Shown: positions 1-6,351, counted from the stretch's first letter. The stretch: 6,351 nucleotides of DNA from Elusimicrobiales bacterium (GCA_030540535.1 JAUNWB010000081.1:1-6351), one strand, 5' to 3'. Made by a program: numbers and translations. Notes: a model not told the origin generated them from the letters alone.

Positions 1-1412
1 TTCACACGCACCAAGGTGGAAGCGGCGCGGGTGGTGGTATCTCTCGTATTTTCGAAACCGGAAGCGACCACGTCCGAGTAAGAAGGCTGTACATACAAGG
101 TTACATAACCTTCGCGGTTTACCTGCGGAGTAACCTGCAGCGTAAGACCGACGCGTTTTCTTTCCGCAGAGGAGGTGGACATTTCCGTTCCGCCGCTGCC
201 GGACAGGTTCTGCGTATAACCCACCGTCGCATCCGTAGACGTGGTGATGGTGGCCGTTTTGTTGTTTAAGGTGACTACTTTCGGTTTACCCAAGTATTTG
301 GCTTCGCCGCGGGTAAGCAAACTTCTGAGTACGATGTTAAAAGCGGTGAAATCCAACAAGCCGCCTTCGTCTTCCCCTTCGTCACTGCTGGAAGAGGAGG
401 AGCCGCTGTCGCCGCTGCCGGAATCGTTGTTCAGCTGGTCTTTGGTCGGGAAGATGTAGTTCCAGCCTTTTACGCCGATACCTTTCATGTATTCATAGTC
501 CACTTTGCGTTTGGGGCCCGTCATGGCGACCATCGTGCCATCGGAACCGCCGTATTCAAAGCCTAAGTTAAGACCGCTCGTTTTGCTTACTTCAACGATC
601 TGTGCTTCAATCAAAATCTGCGGGGGTTTAATATCCAGTTCGGCCAGGATGTTTTCCACTTGCGGGAAAACTTCGGCCACGTCGGTAATAATCAGTTTGT
701 TGGTGCGGGGATCCACCGCAATTTTACCCACGGGGGAAAGCATGCTCTGCACGATTTTGGTAATTTCCGCGCCGCCGCTGCTGTAAGAGTCGGACGAGTT
801 GGAAGAAGAACCGGCAGTATTACCGCCGCCCAAGCTGTTCATTACGTCGCCCATGCCGCCGCCGGTGTAGGAAGAGCCGGTGGAAACGTCCTGAGGCATA
901 ATGCTGTTGAGTTCGCTGGAAGCGGAACCCACGCCTTGAAGCGAGATATAGCTGAGCGTATAAATTTTGGTAATCGTATCCGGAGCGTCGTTGGAACGTT
1001 TGGTTACGACGTAGCTGTCGCTTTTCCCGATGCGCTGGTAAGCTAACCCGTGTACGCGAAGAAGCGTATCGAGCGCTTCGCGCACCGTAACGCGCGTTAA
1101 AGAGGCCGTTACTTTTTTATTGGCGAATTCTTCGCTCATAATAAAGTTGATTTTGGCCTGCGTGGTAATGCTGTTCAAAAACGCCGATATCGGTACGTTG
1201 GAAACGCGGATGGACACTTTGCGCTCCAGGGGAGAGGGTCCTTCCAGCTCCTTATACAGATCGGTTTCGCCCGTCAGCTTTACCGTGGTATCTTCCGTGA
1301 CGGCAATGGTATCATCGCTGGGAAGGGTTTGGCGCGCCGTTTGCGCGGCGGCGTTTCCTCCAAGTCCAAGCGCAGTTACACAAGCCAGCACAACTGCTAA
1401 ACGATTTGTCAT
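1..1412 (-). CDS. pilQ: PilQ-type outer-membrane secretin (C-terminal part beyond window)
   Basis: The frame opens at 1412 and stays open to the window edge, giving 470 residues. It begins with a signal peptide (MTNRLAVVLACVTALGLGG, likely cut at AAA-Q near residue 24). Residues 65-140 form an STN/N0-type domain (VSIRVSNVPISAFLNSI, VTVREALDTLLRVHGL). Residues 150-262 form one N1/NolW repeat (IYTLSYISLQ, then IAVDPRTNKLIITD and VENILAELD), interrupted by a Gly/Ser-rich loop (about 177-215). The secretin domain opens with QILIEAQIVEVS (265-276) and continues through VGLTLQVTPQVNREGYVTLYVQPS (421-444). An acidic/Ser insert lies at 328-351. The conserved VPxLGDIP-like region should lie outside the window. 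Secretins form the outer-membrane pore through which the pilus passes. No AMIN domain is visible, which is unusual for PilQ. The start is supported by AGGAGG 4 nt upstream. Last gene of the visible operon. Confidence 0.92.
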   Translation of the reverse strand, partial: MTNRLAVVLACVTALGLGGNAAAQTARQTLPSDDTIAVTEDTTVKLTGETDLYKELEGPSPLERKVSIRVSNVPISAFLNSITTQAKINFIMSEEFANKKVTASLTRVTVREALDTLLRVHGLAYQRIGKSDSYVVTKRSNDAPDTITKIYTLSYISLQGVGSASSELNSIMPQDVSTGSSYTGGGMGDVMNSLGGGNTAGSSSNSSDSYSSGGAEITKIVQSMLSPVGKIAVDPRTNKLIITDVAEVFPQVENILAELDIKPPQILIEAQIVEVSKTSGLNLGFEYGGSDGTMVAMTGPKRKVDYEYMKGIGVKGWNYIFPTKDQLNNDSGSGDSGSSSSSSDEGEDEGGLLDFTAFNIVLRSLLTRGEAKYLGKPKVVTLNNKTATITTSTDATVGYTQNLSGSGGTEMSTSSAERKRVGLTLQVTPQVNREGYVTLYVQPSYSDVVASGFENTRDTTTRAASTLVRV

Positions 1413-1416
1413 CTAT

Positions 1417-1422
1417 CCTCCT
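1417..1422 (-). promoter_or_regulatory. Ribosome binding site of the secretin gene
   Basis: AGGAGG lies 4 nt before the ATG at 1412, within the 33-nt gap after the pilP stop. The spacing is slightly short but the match is strong, and it fixes the start of the secretin frame, which runs off the window. The rest of the gap shows no hairpin. Confidence 0.75.
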
Positions 1423-1445
1423 GTGATTACCTGCTAAATGTGTTG

Positions 1446-2090
1446 CTATTTTAACTGAACTTTCCGTACAAATTTATGCCCTTTGTAAGAAAATACTACT
1501 TCTTCCGGCCGCACTTCAACAATGCGCGCGCCGTAAATCGATTTGCCCACCGTATAAATACGGCTGCCGATGAACACTTCCTGCCCGATAATGCCGCCTA
1601 CTTTAATTTTATTGCGGACCTCGCGGGTAGGATCTTTAATGCGCGCAAGTTCCAGCTGGCGCAAGCGTTCGGCTTCTTCGCGTTTGCGTCTTTCTTCGGC
1701 CAGTTTGCGCTGGCGTTCGGCCTCAATGGCGGCCAGACGCTGCTGTTCGCGGTACTGCAACAGTAAGAAATCATCGGGCGACAACGTCGGGTCGCGGCGG
1801 TTTTTGGGGTTGTACACCACGCGCGGCGTTTTGGCGGGAGTTTCTTCCGCCACTTCTTCCCGTTTAGCTACAAAGCCTTCCCCCGCTTCCGGCGCGGCGG
1901 CAGTCTGTTCCAACAAGGCAGCATCCTTCTCCACAGCGGGAGCTTCCGCCGGCAGTTCGGTAATTTCAGCCTGGGCGGCCAACGCCTGTTGGGCTTTCGG
2001 CGCCATTTTGCCTTCCAATCCGGCGCCTTGCTGCGCAAAAACGCACGGAGCGGCTAATACGGCAATTAAAAGAAAGGTGATATTTTTCAT
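1446..2090 (-). CDS. pilP: PilP-like periplasmic type IV pilus assembly protein
   Basis: The 214-residue protein has a signal peptide (MKNITFLLIAVLAAPCVFA, predicted cut before Q20), an Ala/Glu/Pro-rich low-complexity stretch (22-88), then YNPKNRRDPTLSPDDF (93-108), which matches the PilP signature 'y.p.gRRDPF'. Residues 112-150 form a highly charged Arg/Glu helix. Residues 163-213 form a small β-domain (VGGIIGQEVFIGSRIYTVG, then ARIVEVRPEEVVFSYKG), as in the PilP/GspC homology region. PilP joins the PilN-PilO platform to the N-terminal domains of the PilQ secretin. C16 is preceded by AAP, a poor lipobox, so signal peptidase I cleavage is more likely than the lipoprotein route known for some PilP proteins. 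The start lies 3 nt after the pilO stop. Its ribosome binding site is weak (a run of G inside the end of pilO), which suggests translational coupling. It ends in TAG, 33 nt before the secretin gene. Confidence 0.85.
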   Translation of the reverse strand: MKNITFLLIAVLAAPCVFAQQGAGLEGKMAPKAQQALAAQAEITELPAEAPAVEKDAALLEQTAAAPEAGEGFVAKREEVAEETPAKTPRVVYNPKNRRDPTLSPDDFLLLQYREQQRLAAIEAERQRKLAEERRKREEAERLRQLELARIKDPTREVRNKIKVGGIIGQEVFIGSRIYTVGKSIYGARIVEVRPEEVVFSYKGHKFVRKVQLK

Positions 2091-2093
2091 ATG

Positions 2094-2768
2094 TTACTTT
2101 CCCCCCGCCTGTTTTTTGGCTTCCGGTTTGGCGCGTTTTTGGGCCATGATTTTATCATAATCCTTGAACAGTTTTTTGGCAATTTTCTCTTTCGGGAAAA
2201 TAGTGTTAAACTTCATGGCAATTTTGTTACTGCCCAAATGCTCCGGGTCCGTGTCTTTGGTAATGGAAAAGTCGGATACTTTTAAATACTCGTCGTTATT
2301 TTCAATATCCGCCAAAAAGTGCGCAAAGCGCGTAAAATCCATTTCCGAGCTGACTTGAAGCGAAACGGCTTCGTACGTCGGGTTAGAAGCATCTTCCGTT
2401 TGGGAGCCGTCCATCTGGGGCGTTAAGTCGGCTTCTTTAAACGCGCCCAAAATCTGGCTGGTCAGCCAACCGTTCTTATCCGAAATGTCCGGAAAGCGCG
2501 GTTCCAATTCAAACAGCAAATCTTTATTGGTCATGTATTCCCGTTCGCTGGATTGCTGCATATTGATAGCGTCCATTTGGCCGTTGTAATTGTTGATTTT
2601 GTCGGCAAACTGGCCGCTGCAATACTTAAACCCCAAAAACACGACCAACACGGCCACAAACTGCTTGACGAACAATTTGTAATTGCCCTCTTGCATGACC
2701 GTTTGAATATCCTGGAAACCTTTTTTTAAGGCTTCCACCTGCTTGTTGTTTTTCAAATTAGCGGCCAT
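2094..2768 (-). CDS. pilO: PilO-like type IV pilus alignment protein
   Basis: This 224-residue protein has a basic cytoplasmic N-terminus, one transmembrane helix (about 33-50, FVAVLVVFLGFKY), a helical segment (52-85) and a periplasmic α/β part (100-192). That is the PilO layout: short tail, one membrane helix, coiled coil, ferredoxin-like domain. The stretch EMDFTRFAHFLADIENNDEYLKVSDF (142-167) matches the PilO pattern in which a helix precedes a strand ('y..l..fl..ie....l..v..f'). Sequence similarity is weak elsewhere, so the assignment leans on topology and on its place between PilMN and PilP. An upstream in-frame ATG at 2804 would add 12 residues. I prefer 2768 because AAGGAGGT lies exactly 7 nt before it, while the longer form would overlap pilMN by 47 nt. 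PilO pairs with PilN and binds PilP in the inner-membrane platform. The C-terminus ends in a Lys/Ala-rich tail (208-224). Confidence 0.8.
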   Translation of the reverse strand: MAANLKNNKQVEALKKGFQDIQTVMQEGNYKLFVKQFVAVLVVFLGFKYCSGQFADKINNYNGQMDAINMQQSSEREYMTNKDLLFELEPRFPDISDKNGWLTSQILGAFKEADLTPQMDGSQTEDASNPTYEAVSLQVSSEMDFTRFAHFLADIENNDEYLKVSDFSITKDTDPEHLGSNKIAMKFNTIFPKEKIAKKLFKDYDKIMAQKRAKPEAKKQAGGK

Positions 2769-4374
2769 TGTTGCGACCTCCTTCTTTGGAACAGGTGAAA
2801 ACAAAACGCGTTTCTTTTTCCACCCCGGATCCGCCGGACGTAGTGTTTCCGCCGGACGCCGTACCCGCTACGCTGACGAAGCGGATGGCGGCGGAATTAC
2901 CGCAAATTTTGTTGATAATGGGCTGCGCGGCAAGCGCGTCGCGGAATTGGTTGCCCATGGCCAAATCGGCCTGGCCGTCCCCGCCGGATTTAATGGAGCC
3001 CTCAATCGTAACGGAGCGGGCTTCGGTGCCTTTCGTCGGGAACGGGTCGCTATATTCCAGCTTGGTAATCCACACTTGCTGCGGAATGGCATCCACGATT
3101 TCCATAATAAGCGGCGTAATGGTGTTATCGTAGCGCGTCATCGCCTGCAAGTTGCTGTTTTGCGTTTTCATACGGCTCAAATTGCTTTGGATTTGGCTCG
3201 CGGTAAGACCGTTAAAATCAGCCACCGTGCGCTGCTGGGAGGCTTTGGTGCGCTGAAGCTCTTTGGCTTTGCTTTGCACCCCCAGATAGCCTTTTCCGAT
3301 AAGCAGAAGCAGAATTACCATCAGCGCCGCGGCCACTTTCCAGGCCGTCAGGCTGGCGTTAAATTCATACTCGCTTAAACGGGTACCTTTGGTGAAGTCC
3401 AAATCCGGGGTTTTATGGTCATAGAACTTAATGCTCGCGCCGATGGCGGCGATTTCCCCCGCCGATTTGGTTTCAATACCGTAAATTTCGCTTAAATTCC
3501 ATTTGCGGACCGGTTTTTTGGAATCGGCTTCCAGCGCGGGCACCCACTGCTCAATATCCGTCCCCACGATGACGGCTTCTTCAAACGGGTCTTTTTCCAG
3601 CTGTTTGGCGATAAATTCCGTGCAGTTAGTAATTTCGAAACGGCGGCGTTCCGCGGGGAGCGAGCCCGAGATTTCCACTTCGCGCAAGAGTACGGGCGCG
3701 TTTTCGTTTAGGAAAACGAAGTTCGCCATATCTTTGCCGAAGAAGGAATAAATGCGGCCGCCGTCACCCACGGCTTCTTTGTCGCTGTCGTTAAACGCGC
3801 GGCCCAAAGACAGGCTCGAAGGTTCCACGGACACCAGTTCAAGGCCCACCGATTTCAGCCCTTTCTGCAAGCGTTCGATAATCAGTTTAGTGGTCAACGC
3901 AAACACCACCCCCAAACGTTTTTGTTTGGTGGCAGCGGTTTCAAATTCGTAGACGTGATAAGCGTATTCGGCTTTTTCAAACGGAAAATGAATGTATTTG
4001 CGTGCCTGGAGCGGAATGGAACTCTTCCACATTTTGCGTTCGATGGCGGCCGGAATGACAAAGTGGCGCAGCAAGCAGAACGCGGGCGCCAAACTGACGA
4101 CGACGCGGTTCGTTTTCCATTTTTTCTTGGAAGTAACTTTGCCCAGCGCGTCCAGCCAGTTGTCCATCGAAAAGAACGTTTCGTTGAAATCGAGCGGTTT
4201 GAGCCCCGTGCGGTCCACGGCGTTAATCGGTACACGCACCAACGATTCAAGCACGGTGCCGCCGTCTTTTTTCGCGCTTTGGGCGACGTAGATTTCGTCA
4301 ATCCCGATGTATAACCCCAGACAATCCGGGTGCGCATTCATATTTTGTCCAATCAAAGATTCTGAAAGACTCAT
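2758..4374 (-). CDS. Fused PilM-PilN type IV pilus inner-membrane platform protein
   Basis: The 538-residue protein joins two subunits that are usually separate. Residues 18-320 follow the PilM actin-like fold: LGLYIGIDEIYVAQ (19-32) at the first phosphate-loop position, QARKYIHFPFEKAEYAYHVYE (123-143) matching the PilM 'yIPfpleev' segment, a second subdomain near 205-245, and AGEIAAIGASIKFYD (305-319) as the terminal helix. One transmembrane segment follows (345-364). A periplasmic PilN-like part comes next, with a coiled-coil stretch at 366-412 and PLIMEIVDAIPQQVWITKLEY (421-441), close to the PilN pattern 'LL.ela..lP.gvwLt.l'. PilM normally binds the cytoplasmic tail of PilN and with PilO couples the motor to the pore. 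GspL of type II secretion has this same fused architecture. AAGGGGA 6 nt upstream supports the start; M12 is a weaker alternative. The gene overlaps pilO by 11 nt. The last 35 residues are Gly/Ser/Lys-rich. Confidence 0.88.
   Translation of the reverse strand: MSLSESLIGQNMNAHPDCLGLYIGIDEIYVAQSAKKDGGTVLESLVRVPINAVDRTGLKPLDFNETFFSMDNWLDALGKVTSKKKWKTNRVVVSLAPAFCLLRHFVIPAAIERKMWKSSIPLQARKYIHFPFEKAEYAYHVYEFETAATKQKRLGVVFALTTKLIIERLQKGLKSVGLELVSVEPSSLSLGRAFNDSDKEAVGDGGRIYSFFGKDMANFVFLNENAPVLLREVEISGSLPAERRRFEITNCTEFIAKQLEKDPFEEAVIVGTDIEQWVPALEADSKKPVRKWNLSEIYGIETKSAGEIAAIGASIKFYDHKTPDLDFTKGTRLSEYEFNASLTAWKVAAALMVILLLLIGKGYLGVQSKAKELQRTKASQQRTVADFNGLTASQIQSNLSRMKTQNSNLQAMTRYDNTITPLIMEIVDAIPQQVWITKLEYSDPFPTKGTEARSVTIEGSIKSGGDGQADLAMGNQFRDALAAQPIINKICGNSAAIRFVSVAGTASGGNTTSGGSGVEKETRFVFTCSKEGGRNNGR
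2776..2783 (-). promoter_or_regulatory. Ribosome binding site deciding the pilO start
   Basis: AAGGAGGT, close to a perfect Shine-Dalgarno sequence, ends 7 nt before the ATG at 2768. It lies inside the last codons of pilMN. It favours this start over the in-frame ATG at 2804. Confidence 0.85.
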
Positions 4375-4380
4375 AATCGG

Positions 4381-4387
4381 TCCCCTT
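4381..4387 (-). promoter_or_regulatory. Ribosome binding site of the pilM-pilN fusion
   Basis: AAGGGGA lies 6 nt before the ATG at 4374, in the 18-nt gap after the upstream gene. It supports this start over the internal Met codon at residue 12. Confidence 0.65.
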
Positions 4388-4392
4388 GCGGA

Positions 4393-6288
4393 TTAGTTTT
4401 GATAATCCTCGTACGGCATATCGTACGGGTTATTTACGGGCAGCGGTTCCGGATCCTGGGTTTGGTACGGATAACCGGCCGGGGGCAGCGCGTCGTTTGC
4501 GGGCGCGGGAGCCGTTTCTTCTTCCACAATAGTGGTGACGGTGGTCGTATTGGTTACGGTAGAAGAATTGCTGCCGGCGGTTTTTACCTCGGCGGCGGCT
4601 TTCGGAGCGCCCATTGTGCGGCCGGGTTTCACCCACAGACGCGCGGATTTATAATCGCAGTTGGGGCACAGTTCATCCGAAGCGGACGCGGAGCAAGAAC
4701 CCGTTTGGCAGGAGCTTATTTTCTGTTCAGAGCATTTCACCACAATGCGGCGGCGCAAGGTTTGTTTTTCGCCTTTTAAGTCGGTGGCGGTCAGCACCAG
4801 GGTATATTTACCGCAGGGAAGTTCCGGCCCAATGATGCCTTTGCGGCCGTTCCATAAAATCTGATGGTAGACGGGCGTAAAGCCTTCCAGCTGGCGAACG
4901 ACGTAGAAGTTGCCGTCGCGGCCGTGCTGAACCACCTGGAGCATCCAGTTGTCCACCGGGTTCACGGTTTCGAGTACGGAAAAATCAATCGCAAACGCTT
5001 CGCCCAAAGAGCGGTCAAGAGCGTGGCACAGCGGAACAACGGCCATGCTGAGAAGCGGGGCCTTAACGTTGTTTTCGTTCTTTTCCAAATTGGCGGGCAG
5101 TTTGGCTTCGTAATCAAATACAACGGCCACGCCGTTTAAATTGGCAAAACGGGCGGGCGGTTCCTGGTCGGCCAGCCCCATGTTGTAATGCAGTTTGCCC
5201 TGGGAAATGCCGCGGTTAATCAAATACGAATTAAGCGCCATGGCCTGGCGGATGCCGGACAAAGTTACGTCGTCGGTATAAGAACCGGGAGGCAAAATAA
5301 CGTAGGCGGAGCCTTGGGTCAGCGCCAGCAGTTCGTAAACGTTGTTTAAAAGGGGCAGAGCGGAAGTTTTAAATTTGCTTTTATCGAACAAAATTTCGGG
5401 GTCGATATCCAGCGCGTCGGGCTGGCCGTCGCGCATATAAAGGTGAACGCCTTTAACGGCATTGATTTTTTCAATGGCGGCGGCGGTCATGCTTTCGATT
5501 TTCTGTTTGGTGTACAAGTCACGCGCCTGGATGGCTTCGGGCGTGGTTAAATCCATAAACGTGCTGGAAGCGGGTTCGGAGGCCGTCGTAAGCACGCCTT
5601 CCTGACGGGCGGCGGCGGAAAGTTCTTCGGCGCTCAGCGCGGAGAGGGCGGCTTTATCGGCGGCGGAAGTGGCGGGCAAACCGTCGGCACCGACGGTGGC
5701 GTCCACGGCGGATACGCCTAACAAAGCGTCGTTAAAGTCAGCCGCTTGTTGGAGCGCCGCCTGACGTTGTTCTTCGGCCTGTTCCATAGCGGCCAAACGC
5801 TGCGCTTCAATGCGGTCCGTCAGCGCCTGCTGCTGGGCTTCCACGGCGGCGACGGCTTCGTTTTTCTTGGCCAGGGCCGCGGCTTCGGCCGTTTCTTTGG
5901 CGGTTTGGGCTTTAGCGGCGGCTTCGGCGGCAGCATCCTGCGCGGCCTGTTGGGCGGCCAGAATGGAAGCGTCCGCGGCGGCGTCCAGGCTCTTTACTTC
6001 GCCTTCTTTAAAATTGACGTCCACCTCCACCGGCGTTTGAATGCCGCCGATGCGGTTGTGGATTAATTCCACATACTTATTGGCTTCGGCCACTTCGTCT
6101 TTATTGCCGTTGACGAGAACGTCAATGAAGTATTCCATGGCCTCATCGTTTTTATTGTCGTTATAAAGCGAAATGCCTTTGGCCAGCTGGCGGGCCGGCG
6201 TTGCGGCGGACAGTTGGCTGCCCCCCGTCAGAGATAAACAGAAAATAGATACGATCAAATAACCCAAGAATTTATTTATTTTTATCAT
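4393..6288 (-). CDS. Secreted coiled-coil / OmpA-like / FlgD-Ig-like protein heading the pilus operon
   Basis: This 631-residue protein is not a named family that I recognise. It starts with a signal peptide (basic MIKINK, hydrophobic residues 8-20, likely cleavage near SAA at 27-29). Residues 32-80 resemble a single TPR-like helical pair. Residues 100-185 are Ala/Gln/Glu-rich and should form a long helix or coiled coil. Residues 285-392 look like a degenerate OmpA C-terminal domain: ILFD (299-302), TDD (338-340), then LSGIRQAMALNSYLINRGI (343-361), which matches the family pattern LSxxRAxxVxxYLxxxGI. D339 and R347 sit at the two peptidoglycan-binding positions. Residues 445-518 resemble a FlgD-type Ig domain (ILWNG, then LPCGKYTLVLTATD). 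A Cys cluster follows (C519, C527, C532, C541, C544), then a Thr/Ser-rich stretch and a Pro/Tyr/acidic tail. The start is supported by AGGA 7 nt upstream. It lies 18 nt before pilMN, which suggests a periplasmic accessory or wall-anchoring role. The domain calls are by eye. Confidence 0.8.
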   Translation of the reverse strand: MIKINKFLGYLIVSIFCLSLTGGSQLSAATPARQLAKGISLYNDNKNDEAMEYFIDVLVNGNKDEVAEANKYVELIHNRIGGIQTPVEVDVNFKEGEVKSLDAAADASILAAQQAAQDAAAEAAAKAQTAKETAEAAALAKKNEAVAAVEAQQQALTDRIEAQRLAAMEQAEEQRQAALQQAADFNDALLGVSAVDATVGADGLPATSAADKAALSALSAEELSAAARQEGVLTTASEPASSTFMDLTTPEAIQARDLYTKQKIESMTAAAIEKINAVKGVHLYMRDGQPDALDIDPEILFDKSKFKTSALPLLNNVYELLALTQGSAYVILPPGSYTDDVTLSGIRQAMALNSYLINRGISQGKLHYNMGLADQEPPARFANLNGVAVVFDYEAKLPANLEKNENNVKAPLLSMAVVPLCHALDRSLGEAFAIDFSVLETVNPVDNWMLQVVQHGRDGNFYVVRQLEGFTPVYHQILWNGRKGIIGPELPCGKYTLVLTATDLKGEKQTLRRRIVVKCSEQKISSCQTGSCSASASDELCPNCDYKSARLWVKPGRTMGAPKAAAEVKTAGSNSSTVTNTTTVTTIVEEETAPAPANDALPPAGYPYQTQDPEPLPVNNPYDMPYEDYQN

Positions 6289-6295
6289 TCAGTAA

Positions 6296-6299
6296 TCCT
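6296..6299 (-). promoter_or_regulatory. Ribosome binding site of the first operon gene
   Basis: AGGA lies 7 nt before the ATG at 6288, with a second purine-rich TAAGGGA just upstream (6301-6307). The spacing fits and the following residues form a signal peptide, so the start is well placed. Confidence 0.6.
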
Positions 6300-6338
6300 G
6301 TCCCTTACCGTGCATCGTCTAAACAGCTGGACACACAG

Positions 6339-6344
6339 ATAATA
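6339..6344 (-). promoter_or_regulatory. Possible -10 element of the operon promoter
   Basis: TATTAT differs by one base from the TATAAT consensus and lies about 50 nt before the first gene, in an AT-rich patch. A matching -35 box would fall outside the window, so this is only a candidate. The rest of 6289-6351 shows no open frame and no convincing hairpin. Confidence 0.25.
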
Positions 6345-6351
6345 GAATTAT

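Noticed and set aside
660..1046. Plus-strand frame opposite the secretin
   Set aside because: It is antisense to conserved secretin N1 sequence, and its Ala/Gly/Val/His mix has no domain signal.
1413..1445. Terminator or promoter between pilP and the secretin
   Set aside because: The gap is only 33 nt, is mostly taken up by the ribosome binding site and has no stem-loop with a U-run.
2030..2090. Lipoprotein signal in PilP (C16)
   Set aside because: The residues before Cys are A-A-P. Pro at -1 is atypical for a lipobox, and a good signal peptidase I site (VFA-Q) follows.
1570..2160. Plus-strand frame of 196 residues opposite pilP
   Set aside because: The Ser/Arg/Ala-rich composition is the mirror of the pilP low-complexity and charged helix codons; no ribosome binding site or family match was seen.
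2743..3378. Long plus-strand open frame opposite pilMN
   Set aside because: It lies wholly antisense to a well-supported pilus gene, has no recognisable domain and arises from the G/C-rich third positions of that gene.
1..4374. Type II secretion system instead of type IV pilus
   Set aside because: The M-N-O-P-Q gene order, the RRDP signature of PilP and the PilM-like segments favour T4P. The fused PilM-PilN is GspL-like, so a hybrid history remains possible, but no GspE-K genes are seen.
5930..5990. GCC/GCG-rich stretch as a DNA repeat or CRISPR-like element
   Set aside because: The periodicity is that of Ala codons in the coiled coil, with no fixed unit length or spacer structure.
5746..6066. 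Plus-strand Gly/Phe-rich frame that resembles a repetitive protein
   Set aside because: It is the antisense reading of the Ala-rich coiled coil, whose GCC/GCG codons read as Gly and Arg on the other strand.

Overview
The window holds one minus-strand gene block that reads as a type IV pilus (T4P) assembly operon from a diderm (Gram-negative-type) bacterium. In transcription order (high to low coordinates) it contains: a 631-residue secreted protein with a coiled coil, an OmpA-like domain and a FlgD-like Ig domain (6288-4393); a fused PilM-PilN protein (4374-2758); PilO (2768-2094); a PilP-like protein (2090-1446); and the N-terminal 470 residues of a PilQ-type secretin (1412 to the window edge). 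The M-N-O-P-Q order is the conserved T4P alignment-complex order. It differs from the usual type II secretion order, in which the secretin comes early and the GspL/GspM homologues come late.

The junctions are tight: 18 nt, an 11-nt overlap, 3 nt and 33 nt. No terminator-like hairpin lies between genes, so one polycistronic mRNA is likely. The only upstream non-coding stretch is 6289-6351, which carries a ribosome binding site and at most half of a possible promoter. The plus strand has many open frames, but all are shadows of the minus-strand genes.

Inferred cooperation: PilM-PilN and PilO form the inner-membrane platform, PilP bridges the periplasm, and the secretin forms the outer-membrane pore. 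The first gene is not one of the canonical five. Its OmpA-like domain keeps the Asp and Arg expected to bind peptidoglycan, while the secretin lacks the N-terminal AMIN domains that usually anchor PilQ to the cell wall. The first gene may therefore supply the wall anchor. The PilM half also appears to have lost the acidic residues of its nucleotide-binding site.

The organism cannot be fixed from this sequence. G+C is moderate by eye and third positions favour G/C. Elusimicrobiota or another less-studied diderm phylum would fit the divergent sequences and the PilM-PilN fusion, but this is a low-confidence guess.
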